The notes under the pieces were generated by a model. It did no database searches. It was not told the DNA's origin and worked only from the letters and a program-made list of their open reading frames with translations. Below are positions 47,185 to 58,240 of a stretch of DNA of 59,061 nucleotides, in pieces. The stretch is from assembly GCA_030141605.1 (NCBI GenBank), contig JAQGDQ010001153.1, positions 1 through 59,061 on the forward strand, given 5' to 3'. The DNA is from Tubiluchus corallicola (taxonomy: Eukaryota; Priapulida; Priapulimorpha; Priapulimorphida; Tubiluchidae). The position numbers and the translations under genes are program-made. Every line of letters begins with the position of its first letter. Within the stretch, counting starts at the first letter, position 1.

Positions 47185-47458
47185 CAGGGCCTATTTCAGG
47201 GGGGTAAGTGGGGATACTTCCCCGGGGCCTCACCCTCCAGGGGGGCCTCGCGCCGAGGTCACATTTTTTTTGCTTTATGCGAACATTCAATTGTTCTTTC
47301 CTTTAACAACTGTATAATTCCATATTTTCTCTTCGAAAATGCTTCTCCGGCGTTCTGCAGTTCAAAAATTTTCTGGTGTTTGCCCCACCTCCCCCCCCCC
47401 CGAGAGGGCCTCACACGCCCCACTTCCCCGGGCCTCGCTTAGGCTGAAATAGGCCCTG
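47185..47458. mobile_element. hAT-type MITE (family H5)
   Basis: A 274-bp element with a perfect 15-bp TIR, CAGGGCCTATTTCAG / CTGAAATAGGCCCTG, and 8-bp flanks GGTGAAAG / GGTGAACG. The interior is C-rich next to the ends (GGGGCCTC blocks). No transposase. Confidence 0.88.
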
Positions 47459-47627
47459 GGTGAACGCGAGTACGTGCTAGTATACCTACGAATTTTGATT
47501 TCTTTACTATACTGACGAGTTGACTGTGAGACGATGACGGTGATTACAGAGGTGATGATAGTAACAAAATTAATGTCGACGCTGATCATGTACGTACGAG
47601 AATAAAATTCGTTTTTGCGATTCAGAC
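47459..47627. other. Spacer, nothing seen
   Basis: No feature recognised. Confidence 0.5.
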
Positions 47628-48095
47628 TTAACACTTTCATAACCGTTGTATCCCGTGGGATACGAGAATATTTTCTGCCTTTAAAATTAATAAAATTTTA
47701 AAACTGACAGTTATTTAATCTGTTAATAGTTATTTTGATTTAAGTCAATAACAATAGACTAAAAATGGTGATAAAATGGCAAACTAGAAAATCTACGTGG
47801 CATAAAAAACTGCGCAAGGTACAGTACTTTAGAGATGACTTTGTACAGATCAGCATACCATGCATACTAAATGTCTTAAATACTTTAAAAAATTATCAGC
47901 AGTTGCAAAATGAAGTACATTTTATGCTTCCACTGAATCCCAATGTATCCCGTGGGATACAGGCTATATTTAGCACGCGGGCACAGGTAGAAAAAAATAA
48001 TTATTACGTGTAAACAAGATGGACATACTGAACAAAAGTACCAAATCAAAAAAAATATTTCTTGTTAAAAAATAATTTGGGACAGAAAGGGTTAA
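47628..48095 (-). mobile_element. TTAA-flanked MITE family P1, copy 2
   Basis: Inverted copy of 2648-3113. It starts TTAACACTTTCATAACC and ends GACAGAAAGGGTTAA, with both GTATCCCGTGGGATAC quasi-palindromes kept (about 47648 and 47945). Confidence 0.88.
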
Positions 48096-49026
48096 AATAG
48101 TTAATATTTCGTCAAAGAGACGGTTGGCATATGTACCTGGGTTCAGTTATTAAAATTCTATTGTAATTCATCCCACAATGATGTATGTATTCAGTGCGTG
48201 ATCAGATAGACCTACCACTGAGTGAACGGCTATTAAGTATTTACTATATAAACTTACAAACGGGTTTTATGAATGGCAAATGTTTCGCTTTTGTGCTTCA
48301 AGTACGTATAATTTCATGCATATGTCAGGCCACATAGACAAGTTATGATACATTTTTAACTCATGATACACCAGTCCATGAGTTAAAAAACGTCTAATTA
48401 ACTCATGGACTGGTGTATCATGTAAATGTGCCATTTGTAAATTCAGTGAACTTATCAATTTTGTTAAGTCGTAATTAAATGCTGAAATGTTGGCAGAAAA
48501 TTTTTTATTGACCTAGGTAGCTTTTTGTGTAAATTTTAGAAAATGTTACTGCTTAAAATTTTTACTCTCTCAATTCTTAACTGTCTCAATTTTTACTGTC
48601 TTCGTGTAGTTTTAATTTTTCTTGTACCAATACCTCTGGTGGCATCCAAAAGATTTAAGAAGTACATATTATTACCATGTTATCGCTCATATAGATTATG
48701 TTTGATATCGGTTTACGAGTTTTTAGCTCATGTTTCAACAAATATGTACTGTTTATATCATACCGATGAGAATAAATATTATCTTGTGTTATATTATCTT
48801 ATCATAAGTTGTTTTTTATTCATTTTGTTTAAGTAAATGATTAATTTTTTGTTGACATGAGAAAAGATCCGATGTTTTTAGAATCATTACGGCCTAGCCT
48901 TGAATATGTGCGCATAGACCTAATGCTGGAAAGAAGAATTTTTTAAGCTTGTGTAATGATATGTTTTAGTGTTTGTTTAATGACTTTTATTTAATTTATA
49001 TGTAAAATGATTGGTTTTAATGATTT
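48096..49026. other. Intergenic, holds a perfect hairpin
   Basis: Apart from the hairpin at 48362-48422, a 97-codon hydrophobic frame at 48543-48836 is present. It is AT-driven and matches no family I know. Confidence 0.4.
48362..48422. repeat. Perfect 25-bp inverted repeat with 11-nt loop
   Basis: CATGATACACCAGTCCATGA plus GTTAA pairs exactly with its inverse at 48398-48422. Pairing continues imperfectly outside. The size is compatible with a small hairpin RNA or an extrudable cruciform. Confidence 0.9.
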
Positions 49027-49492
49027 TTAACCCTTTCAGTCCCTAATTATTTTTTTAATAAGAAAAATTTTTTGGCTTGGTACTTTTGTTCAGTATGTCC
49101 ATCTTGTTTACACATAATAATTATTTTTTTCTACCTGTGCCCGCGTGCTAAATATAGCCTGTATCCCACGGGATACGTTGGGATTCAATGGAAGCATAAA
49201 ATGTGCCTCATTTTGCAACTGCTGATAATTTTTTAAAGTATCTAAGACATTTAGTATGCATGCTATGCTGATCTGTACAAAGTCGTCTCTAAAGTACTGT
49301 ACCTTGCACAGTTTTTTATGCTATGTAGATTTTCTAGTTTGCCATTTTATCACCATTTTAGTCTATTGTTATTGGCTTAAATCAAAATAAATATTAACAG
49401 ATCAAATAACTGTCAGTTTTGAAATTTGATTAATTTTAAAGGCAGAAAATATTCTCGTATCCCACGGGATGCAACGGGTATGAAAGGGTTAA
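49027..49492 (+). mobile_element. TTAA-flanked MITE family P1, copy 3
   Basis: Closest relative of copy 1: start TTAACCCTTTCAGTCC, end TGAAAGGGTTAA, same length (466 bp). It lies 0.9 kb from the inverted copy 2. The second quasi-palindrome has one mutation (GTATCCCACGGGATGC). Confidence 0.9.
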
Positions 49493-50484
49493 GGTGTCTC
49501 ATATCTCTGTCGCTAAAGTGGCTTTTATTTTACTGTACCTGTGCGTACTTTTGTCTTTTAAATTGTTGTAAAATGAAAGGTGACACTAACAATAAACTAA
49601 CTATACTATACTGTAGTAGACTTTCCAAAATTAGATTCAAGGTGAGATGTAACTTAGCATTTCGTTTTTAAGCGTTTTCCTGAGAAAATTTACATTTGAA
49701 AGACAGACTAATTGACACACTAAAACTAAAGTTACAATCTATAACGTCAGTTCAGATTCAGATTCGCTATAAAACAATAACATTTAAACCACTTTTCAAA
49801 TACTGATGCATTTAGCGCAATTAATAACATTTCAGTTGTATTAGGTTGAAGCAAAATGCATTTTACTGTAATGTTGGCTATTTGAATTGCACATTAAGCT
49901 CAGGAAGTTTGTAAAGCATTTCGTATCCTGTATAGTAGACGTGTTTATATGAGACAAAGCTTATTCAAACTACGAGTGATTGTCATAAGCTGTATCAGAA
50001 AAATTCAATCATCCTTATCATCATCATCATCATATGCCTATTACTTTCTGCATTATAGACATTAGGCAGGCAGAATGCTAAAAGAAAACTACCTTAATGC
50101 AGGTAAACGCAGCGGTTAAGCTAGCAATAAACTAGACACTACTATGTCAGCACCACTTCCGAACGAAACTCATTTATGTTAGAATTTGAATAGTGCTTTG
50201 TGTTTTTTCCTTTTTTTCATTTCATCTGCTGCGTGTTAACAAGCCCTCCTCCCAGGTGTCTCCCTCCTCTTGTTATGTGGAACCAACAGGTGTACCTTTG
50301 AAAACGGGTGAGTTGTCGTTTTTGTAGACAGTGGCTGGAAGATAATCTAGTCGTCACAGTAAATTTACTGAATAACGCCTGCACTTTTGCGTCAGTGTAT
50401 GGCACTGGATTCTTTCTATTCTATGTTACAAAAAATTTCTTCCGCTCTTCTCGTTCTAATAATACACGTACATGTATCTCTAAC
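49493..50484. other. Intergenic, nothing seen
   Basis: No feature recognised beyond a short ATC microsatellite near 50017. Confidence 0.5.
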
Positions 50485-50486
50485 TA

Positions 50487-50833
50487 CAGTCAACCCTCGT
50501 TAAACCGGACTAATTGGGGGGGGGGGGGGCTGGTCCGGTTTAGCCGATTGTCCGATTTATATATATGCTTATATATGGTCTATATTATACAGGAATAATC
50601 ACCTTAATAAGGCCTGTATACATTGCACTATATACTGTGCACTATATACTATACAGTATATTACTTTAAAATAGTGAACCTGAGAGGATAAAGAAATTAT
50701 TGTACAGTTGGTAAGCCGCGTTGTGTTTAGCGCTCGGGCTCGGATGGAAATCGGTCAGTTTCCTTTACCACGGATGACGTCTGTCTTATTGGATATCCGG
50801 GCTAACGGGGTCCGGTTTAACGAGGGTCGACTG
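50487..50833. mobile_element. Tc1/mariner-pogo (Tigger)-like MITE, family T3
   Basis: A 347-bp element with ends CAGTCAACCCTCGTTAAACC and, inverted from the right, CAGTCGACCCTCGTTAAACC (one mismatch in 20), continuing into CGGAC. It is flanked by TA at 50485-50486 and 50834-50835. A G-run lies at 50515-50529. Non-coding. Confidence 0.88.
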
Positions 50834-50835
50834 TA

Positions 50836-51415
50836 ATATTTAAGCTAGTGTAGCATCAAAGACACGTTGTTTCAGTTTTAACCGAGTTTTATGCATAATT
50901 CTTTTAATAGTAATCTTAATATAACGTGACTATGCTCAACAAGTTACTGAACACTTTGTAACCATGATCACAGTTTTTCTTAGTTCTCGCTCCATTTCAT
51001 CTTTCATTCACTACTCCAAAACACTTTTCTGTATATATTATCATTATTTCAATTATTAATCACTTCTTTAAGATTTCCACGTACAATTTGGCCTGTCAAG
51101 CTATGCTTTTAGGCTCAAACTGTATGCATCAAAATTATTCTGCAATGTAATTTGCACATGTATATGCTGCATTTTGTAATTTCTGGATAATACTGCATTT
51201 ATATTTATATTTACTTCAGTGAAATTATCTGTATTTTTATTATAACTATTAGATGCAGAGTGGAAATAAATAAACTAATAACTTAAAAAAAGGGTCCACG
51301 AACATGACATTAAGTTGGAAAAACGTGATGTTACATATTATAGTTACCAATCAATCATATCACTGCTTAGTTCCTGAGATCAACACATCCGTTTTAACCA
51401 CCCAATGATTTGATT
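50836..51415. other. Intergenic, possible retroelement 3' end
   Basis: A stretch ending AATAAATAAACTAATAACTTAAAAAAA near 51292 looks like a polyadenylated 3' end on the plus strand, but no coding part supports it. Confidence 0.3.
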
Positions 51416-51803
51416 GATTTAATATTTTATTTCAAACTTTACAAAGTTCATATACACATCACAAATTAATACAAATAATACAATAAATTATGACACACAA
51501 CAATAACACAAATAACAATTAATGATATAACAAACTACGCCAATGACGTCTAATTACAGAAGTAAAGTTTGCATCGCTGTTTAAAATGTCCTTGCATTTA
51601 AAATTTTCACTCTTATTCAGCCTGACGTATAAACTGTATGCACATTTTCTGTGAATCACATTAAAATAAATAAGCTTAAATCTAGTAGAAATATATCTGG
51701 CGCTCGTATCATATGAAAAGTTAAACAGCTTCCGTGTTGATACATTATATGCAACCTTGAGTTCGCTAAAATTGTAAGAATAAAAATGTCTCCAAGTGGA
51801 CAT
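51416..51803 (-). mobile_element. LINE family C, C-terminal fragment
   Basis: The minus strand encodes ELKVAYNVSTRKLFNFSYDT, SARYISTRFKLIYFNVIHRK and CAYSLYVRLN, ending RRHWRSLLYH-stop. This fits the C-terminal pattern of some animal LINE reverse transcriptases (LKVAYNN..R.LF.L......SAR......F.......I......RL). It is followed by AATAAAATATTAAATCAATC, a 3'-end-like signal. The upstream frame is broken, so it is a 5'-truncated dead copy. Confidence 0.7.
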
Positions 51804-51908
51804 ACAATAAAAAGTAGTGCATTAAGCATTAAACAATTGTCTCTTCACGTTAACTGAACAGTGAGTAAACAATGATCCATTTTGCCATAGTTCTTTCCTA
51901 AAGACAGC

Positions 51909-52027
51909 TTTAAACGTGTTCCAGTTCATTTTAGTCGACTATTGTGTTTATCGTTTCTGGTTTCTATCTTCCGTAATTGATTTGGACACCGAAACGCGTT
52001 CTTCCAGGTGTGTTCTTGCACGCATTC
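51909..52027 (+). repeat. 119-bp direct repeat, left of the 55-bp array
   Basis: Matches 53620-53738 in the same orientation (TTTAAACGTGTTCCA to CGCATT), sharing ATTGTGTTTATCGTTTCTGG. The two copies bracket the T-rich array. Confidence 0.93.
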
Positions 52028-53619
52028 TTAACCTTATTTTTTCTTTTAGCTCTTTTATCCCTGAATACTAGTGTCAACCTCTCAACATTCTTTTCTTTGA
52101 GCTCTTTTAACCCTGAATACTAGGTCAACTTCTCAACCTTCTTTTTTTCTTTGAGCTCTTTTAACCCTGAATACTAGTGTCAATTTCTCAACCTTTTTTT
52201 TCTTTTAGCTCTTTTAACCCTGAATACTAGTGTCAACTTCTCAACCTTCTTTTCTTTGAGCTCTTTTAACGCTGAATACTAGTGTCAACTTCTCAACATT
52301 CTTTTTTTCTTTTAGCTCTTTTAACCCTGAATACTAGGTCAACTTCTCAACCTTCTTTTTTTCTTTTAGCTCTTTTAACCCTGAATACTAGTGTCAACCT
52401 CTCAACATTCTTTTCTTTGAGCTCTTTTAACCCTGAATGCTAGTGTCAACTTCTCAACCTTTTTTGTTTGAGCTCTTTTAACCCTGAATACTAGTGCCAA
52501 CTTCTCAACCTTCTTTTTTTCTTTTAGCTCTTTTAACCCTGAATACTAATGTCAACTTCTCAACCTTCTTTTTTTCTTTTAGCTCTTTTAACACTGAATA
52601 CTAATGTCAACTTCTCAACTTTCTTTTTTTCTTTGAGCTCTTTTAACCCTGAATACTAGTGTCAATTTCTCAACCTTTTTTTCTTTGAGCTCTTTTAACC
52701 CTGAATACTAGGTCAACTTCTCAACCTTCTTTTTTTCTTTTAGCTCTTTTAACCCTGAATACTAGTGTCAACCTCTCAACATTCTTTTCTTTGAGCTCTT
52801 TTAACCCTGAATGATAGGGTCAACTTCTCAACCTTTTTTGTTTGAGCTCTTTTAACCCTGAATACTAGTGCCAACTTCTCAACATTTTTTTATTTGAGCT
52901 CTTTTAACCCTGAATACTAGTGTCAATTTCTCAACCTTCTTTTTTTTCTTTTAGCTCTTTTAACCCTGAATACTAATGTCAACTTCTCAACCTTCTTTTT
53001 TTTCTTTTAGCTCTTTTAACACTGAATACCAATGTCAACTTCTCAACCTTCTTTTTTTCTTTTAGCTCTTTTAACCCTGAATACTAGTGTCAGATTCTCA
53101 ACCTTCTTTTTTTCTTTGAGCTCTTTTAACCCTGAATACCAGGTCAACTTCTCAACTTTCTTTTTTTCTTTGAGCTCTTTTAACCCTGAATACTAGTGTC
53201 AATTTCTCAACCTTTTTTTTCTTTTAGCTCTTTTAACCCTGAATACTAGTGTCAGCCTCTCAACATTCTTTTCTTTGAGCTCTTTTAACCCTGAATACTA
53301 GTGTCAACTTCTCAACCTTTTTTGTTTGAGCTCTTTTAACCCTGAATACTAGTGTCAACTTCTCAACCTTTTTTGTTTGAGCTCTTTTAACCCTGAGTAC
53401 TAGTGTCAGCTTCTCAACCTTTTTTGTTTGAGCTCTTTTAACCCTGAATACTAGTGTCAACTTCTCAACCTTTTTTGTTTGAGCTCTTTTAACCCTGAAT
53501 ACTAGTGTCAGCTTCTCAACCTTTTTTGTTTGAGCTCTTTTAAACCTGAATACTAGTGTCAACTTCTCAACCTTCTTTTTTTGTTTGAGCTCTTTTAACC
53601 CTGAATACTAGTGTCAACT
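52028..53619. repeat. ~50-58 bp T-rich minisatellite, array 1
   Basis: Unit: GAGCTCTTTTAACCCTGAAT then ACTAGTGTCAACTTCTCAAC then CTT plus a variable T-run. Unit length varies mainly with the T-tract. Minus-strand frames across units that happen to be 51 bp long give a 17-residue Lys-rich repeat (53260-53562), which I treat as incidental. Confidence 0.96.
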
Positions 53620-53738
53620 TTTAAACGTGTTCCACTTCATTTTAGTTGGCTATTGTGTTTATCGTTTCTGGTTTCTATCTAGTGTAATTGATTTGGACAC
53701 TGAAAACCGTTCTTCCTGTGTGTTCTGGCGCGCATTGG
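53620..53738 (+). repeat. 119-bp direct repeat, right of the 55-bp array
   Basis: Second copy of 51909-52027, immediately after the last array unit. Confidence 0.93.
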
Positions 53739-54096
53739 TAAAAAACTATGATTTACAATTATAGATTCTTCTCGAGATTTCAAAGTTATAAATTTACTCG
53801 TCGGTTCTTCAGTAAAGACGATTTGTGTTTTTTTGCTGAAATTGATGAACTGTGTCTTATTTGATCAGCTGTTATCTAAGCGGGTGTGTTTCTGCATTTG
53901 CAAATTAAACAGCAAGTTTAAAGTTAATAGGTGTACATGAGATTTTATTGGTAGGCAGGACCTGCCATGGGAACAATATTCAGTGCAATAATTATGCTAA
54001 TCAGTAGCCGTAATGGGTATCTGAACAATGGGAACGTGTTCAAAAAAGGACTTTGTTTTATAGTTAAAACAACACAACTTTATTAAAACTTTTACA
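53739..54096. other. Intergenic, nothing seen
   Basis: No feature recognised. Confidence 0.5.
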
Positions 54097-54540
54097 TTAA
54101 CCCTTTCATACCCGTTGTATCCCGTGGGATACGAGAATATTTTCTGCCTTTAAAATTAATAAAATTTTAAAACTGATCGTTATTTGATCTGTTAATAGTT
54201 ATTTTGATTTAAGCCAATAACAATAGACTAAAATTGTGATAAAATGGCAAACTAGAAAATGTACATAGCATAAAAAACTGTGCAAGGTACAGTACTTTAG
54301 AGACGACTTTGTACAGATCAGCATAGCATGCATACTAAATGTCTTTAATACTTTAAAAAATCATCAGCAGTTGCAGAATGAAGCACATTTTTTGCTTTTG
54401 TTGTGTTTTTAAAAAAATCGGACTTTGTTTTTTTGCACATGACAAAGAATGTTGTGTATCCAACAGGATGCATTGGGAACAAAAGTTCCAAGCCAAAAAA
54501 TTTTTCTTTTTAAAAAATAATTTGGGACTGAAAGGGTTAA
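54097..54540 (-). mobile_element. TTAA-flanked MITE family P1, copy 4
   Basis: Inverted copy with intact ends (TTAACCCTTTCATACCCG, GACTGAAAGGGTTAA). At 444 bp it is shorter than the others, and its inner region near 54400-54480 is rearranged so the second quasi-palindrome is degraded (GTATCCAACAGGATGC). Confidence 0.88.
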
Positions 54541-54787
54541 AAAGTTAAAGTTATGCCAAACGTTTTCGTCAGGCTGCTACTTCCATGATCAGTGGTAAAT
54601 TTACAAACATACAACCAGTTTATATAGGCAGAGCTATTATGCACTAATTAAGTAGTTAGCAGAAGCCAAATAGGTAATGAATTTAAGTGCATGTAATACA
54701 AAATGACCTGACTATGTTTTGTTTTAGCAGTCTACCTAATCACCCATTTAAGCAAGTTCCTTCAGTCAAAACTGTTAGTGGCCAAAC
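54541..54787. other. Intergenic, nothing seen
   Basis: No feature recognised. Confidence 0.45.
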
Positions 54788-54811
54788 ATGGCCGATGTCA
54801 AAACATCTTCC
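54788..54811 (+). CDS. Possible first coding exon (very short)
   Basis: ATG in good context (CCAAACATGG) encodes MADVKTSS and meets a consensus donor, TCC|GTAAGT, at 54812. Eight codons cannot be told from chance without transcript data. Confidence 0.2.
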
Positions 54812-55061
54812 GTAAGTTTCATTACTTTGAATTTATAAGAGTAATTTGCTTCTTAAAGGAGACCGTTCGTTTAGTTTGGATTGCGCGGAATTGAAATTGA
54901 TGATATTAAATTACAGTAGATCAGAAACTATATTCGTGCATTTTCTTTTACTTGCTTGCACTTCTAAAGCTCTCTGACCTTTGAAACCTTTGACCTTTTA
55001 ATTCAAAACTGAGGACATTTGAATTAAATTTTGATAATAAAAATAATGACTTATCGTCATA
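54812..55061. other. Spacer between two candidate exons
   Basis: No feature recognised. Confidence 0.4.
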
Positions 55062-55155
55062 ATGGCTGCGTCTAACGGTCATTGCGAGAGTTTAAATTCA
55101 CGAGTTTTATACAGCGTTACTGTCGACATGAGCTCAATATGCAAAACGGCAGTAC
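55062..55155 (+). CDS. Possible first coding exon
   Basis: ATG at 55062 (CATAATGGC) opens MAASNGHCESLNSRVLYSVT then VDMSSICKTAV and reaches a donor AC|GTAAGT at 55156. The segment has several CpGs and balanced composition, unlike the AT-rich surroundings. If not spliced, the frame ends after 56 codons. No partner exon or family was recognised. Confidence 0.3.
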
Positions 55156-55854
55156 GTAAGTGGTATAAAATTTCAAGACGATTTTTTAAGCTTTATGTAA
55201 GTGGAGGGTTTTCTTGTGCTTCAAAGCTATAATCGTTTCATTATATTTGCTTCCGTTATACGGCAAGCATGTAAAAGAGCTCATTTCTCAAGTTGTTTGT
55301 TTACAACACCCATGTGTGAAGACATGGCAGGCAAGAGATGAGTTTAAGAAATGAAATGACAGAGATAAATGTAAAACGTTCAGCCTATGGACGTCTGTAG
55401 CTTGATAACGAGCGTTTAGTAGTGATTCATGTGTGCAGAGTGCATCTACGACTGGACCTCCATAACAGTTGCTCCCAAGGGAAAGATCTGCTTGGCCATT
55501 CCAGGCATGTTTGCATCTGACGTTGACTGATTTTGCTACGTTTGAAGCTTAATTAGCATTAGCCTGGCTAGCAGTGGTACCAGCTTGCCGTAAACCTACG
55601 AAACTGTACCTGATGAAGCAACTAGTTTCATTCAAACTTGAAAACTTCTAAAATTTTGTTGCTTCAAGCAATTTCCACATACGTACTGCTGTATTTTTCT
55701 TGTTGAAGTATATAATAAGGAACAGAATTTAGTATAGAAGTTTGTGTATATTTGCTGAGGAATTTTACTATTTGATACACTTTTATTGCTATCTTCTGGA
55801 TATTGCAAGTCTTTCAGAATACACATTTTCTCGATTCGTTGAACCTGGTTATAA
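55156..55854. other. Intergenic or intron, nothing seen
   Basis: No feature recognised. Confidence 0.45.
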
Positions 55855-56880
55855 CTTCTCAATCTTCTCTTCTTTTTTTCTTTGAGCTGTTTTAACACTG
55901 AATACTAGTGTCAACTTCTTAACCTTCTTTTCTTCTTTGAACTCTTTTAACCCTGAATATTAGTGTCAACTTCTCAACCTTCTTTTTTTCTTTGAGCTCT
56001 TTTAACCCTGAATACTAGTGTCAACTTCTCAACCTTCTTTTTTTCTTTGAGCTCTTTTAACCCTGAATACTAGTGTCAACTTCTTAACCTTCTTTTTTTC
56101 TTTTAGCTCTTTTAACCCTGAATACTAGTGTCAACTTCTCAACCTTCTTTTTTCTTTTAGCTCTTTTAACACTGAATACTAATGTCAACTTCTCAACCGT
56201 CTTTTTTTCTTTGAGCTCTTTTAACCCTGAATACTAGTGTCAACTTCTCAACCTTCTTTTTTTCTTTTAGCTCTTTTAACACTGAATACTAGTGTCAACT
56301 TCTCAACCTTTTTTCTTTGAGCTCTTTTAACCCTGAATATTAGTGTCAACCTCTCAACCGTATTTTTTTCTTTGAGCTCTTTTAACCCTGAATATTAGTG
56401 TCAACTTCTCAACCTTCTTTTTTCTTTGAGCTTTTTTAACCCTGAATATTAGTGTCAACTTCTCAACCTTCTTTTTTTCTTTTAGCTCTTTTAACACTGA
56501 ATACTAATGTCAACTTTTCAACCTTCTTTTTTCTTTTAGCTCTTTTAACCCTGAATACTAGTGTCAACTTCTCAACCTTCTTTGTTTGAGCTCTTTTAAC
56601 CCTGAATACTAGTGTCAACTTCTTAACCTTCTTTTTTTCTTTTAGCTCTTTTAACACTGAATACTAATGTCAACTTCTCAACCGTCTTTTTTCTTTGAGC
56701 TTTTTTAACCCTGAATATTAGTGTCAACTTCTCAACCTTCTTTTTTTCTTTTAGCTCTATTAACCCTGAATACTAGTGTCAACTTCTTAGCCTTTTTTTT
56801 TCTTTGAGCTCTTTTAACCCTGAATACTAGTGTCAACTTCTCAACCTTCTATTTTTCTTTGAGCTCCTTTAACACTTATA
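55855..56880. repeat. ~50-58 bp T-rich minisatellite, array 2
   Basis: Same unit as 52028-53619 (GAGCTCTTTTAACCCTGAAT, ACTAGTGTCAACTTCTCAAC), but without the 119-bp flanking repeats. Subtypes differ from array 1 in frequency (more AATATTAGTG and CTTAACC variants). Confidence 0.96.
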
Positions 56881-57242
56881 ACTAGTGTATAACACTGCAT
56901 GCAATGACATCGTAAACTGATGCAAATTCTATAAGACGTGGGCGTTTGAGGATCATTTCATAATCTGCCATGATTAACCGTGTGTCCATATTTAAGTTTC
57001 ATGTAACGCAGTATTTTGTTTATCCCTCGGATCTGCTCAGACTCGCGTATCTGTGAATCCGTCACATTTGTTTACGTTAGCGTTTGAGATGGGTTCCGGA
57101 TTTACCCTCCCGTCCGTTTGCTCCACAGATTCGCATCTGCTTCATCTTCTTCATCAAGTTTGTGTAAAGTTTATTGCAGCTCTTTTTAAACAAAGTTTGC
57201 TCGAGTGTGTGGCTCGTCTGCCGACAGGGTTGTGTTTGTTGC
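56881..57242. other. Intergenic, nothing seen
   Basis: No gene recognised. A 73-codon frame starting 57053 has no motif and runs into the palindrome arm. Confidence 0.45.
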
Positions 57243-58082
57243 TCTATCGGTTCAAAAGCGCCTGCAAGGGATGAGATATTTGGAGGCTCTAAAATATTTT
57301 CGCAAGCATGATTTTATGAAGTCATAATTTCTTGTAAACCCGATAATATAGTTGCAAAGTGAGTTCAGGGCTTATAAACTCTGTTCTTTTTAATCCGTTT
57401 CCCTTTAAGTCTGTCTCTCTCTCTCTCTCTTTCTTTCTTTCTCTCTGTGTCTCTCTATTTCTCTCTCTCTCTTTCTCTCCGTTTATAGGAGAAATGATGG
57501 CTCGAAATTTTTAACAAACCAGTGGGAAAGAAGATTTTGTTATTGTACCAAAATAGCAAATTTACCACAAGATAGACCTACACCTATGTTAACGCCACTG
57601 CGCTACCACTAACGCATTACGAAAGGCTTATTGAAACAACGGCATTAAACTTACTTTTAAATAGAGGAACTAAATCATTTCGGTATAGAATAGGCGAACA
57701 AAATACAGATTGCTGTCATTGTAATAATGCAACTCCTCAGACACCAGAACACATTATATTTGGCTGTGATTTGGTAGATCACCAACATCGAATAAATTTA
57801 AGACAAGTTCTGCCCTCAGCCAACATAAGCGAGATTTATCTAAAAAGAGACAAAGATGTGTGCCAGGCATATGCAAATATTGTTAGAGATGTTGTGCGGA
57901 AAAAATTGCTATAAAGTAATTCAAATTATATTCACAGAAAAACAGCTACTGAGTTAATCTTTATATAAATTATAGTGTAAACTATGTATATATTTTAAAT
58001 TTATTCTTAATTGGCATTATGTATAATCTTGTCATCATAAATAGTTATATTATAGTGAACGAACCTCTGCGAATAGAGAGAA
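57243..58082 (+). repeat. Large palindrome, left arm
   Basis: Inverted match to 58241-59061. Shared landmarks include TCTATCGGTTCAAAAGCGCC, the CT-rich tract at 57414-57480, and GAACGAACCTCTGCGAATAG at the inner end. The arms differ by scattered substitutions and indels, including a 17-nt segment present only here near 58020. The arm probably continues outside the window on its partner side, since the right arm is cut by the window end. Confidence 0.93.
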
Positions 58083-58102
58083 TATTTGTTTAATAAAAGA
58101 CT

Positions 58103-58162
<60 letters not shown>
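57492..58162 (+). mobile_element. LINE family D, 3' part with zinc knuckle (frameshifted)
   Basis: Encodes the C-terminus of a LINE ORF2-type protein with the zf-RVT pattern: CCHCNNATPQTPEHIIFGC (C-x2-C-x9-H-x4-C). It ends RDVVRKKLL-stop at about 57914. A one-base deletion near 57600 breaks the frame compared with the right-arm copy. The 3' UTR ends AATAAAAGACT followed by a (TAA)n tail at 58103-58162. 5'-truncated next to a CT tract. Confidence 0.85.
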
Positions 58163-58230
58163 TTCTTTCCGTTCTCCCTCTTTCCCCCTCTTTCTTTCTT
58201 TCCCCTCTCTCTCTTTCTCTCTCTCTCTCT
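58103..58230. repeat. (TAA)n tail and pyrimidine tract at the palindrome centre
   Basis: About 20 TAA units (LINE D tail), then CT/CTTT-rich sequence to 58230. This is the spacer between the two arms. Confidence 0.93.
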
Positions 58231-58240
58231 CACGCTTTTC

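Noticed and set aside
48543-48836. 97-codon hydrophobic ORF resembling a membrane protein
   Set aside because: The composition follows from AT-rich DNA. No family pattern, and the Phe/Leu/Ile/Tyr bias is what random T-rich sequence gives.
50940-51295. 3' UTR of a gene ending AATAAATAAA plus A-run
   Set aside because: No coding exon upstream; it could equally be a retroelement tail or chance.
53260-53562. 17-residue Lys-rich repeat protein (TLVFRVKRAQTKKVEKL)
   Set aside because: It exists only where adjacent minisatellite units happen to be 51 bp; neighbouring units break the frame.
57053-57274. 73-codon frame before the palindrome
   Set aside because: It does not begin with a well-placed ATG, has no motif, and runs into the palindrome arm.
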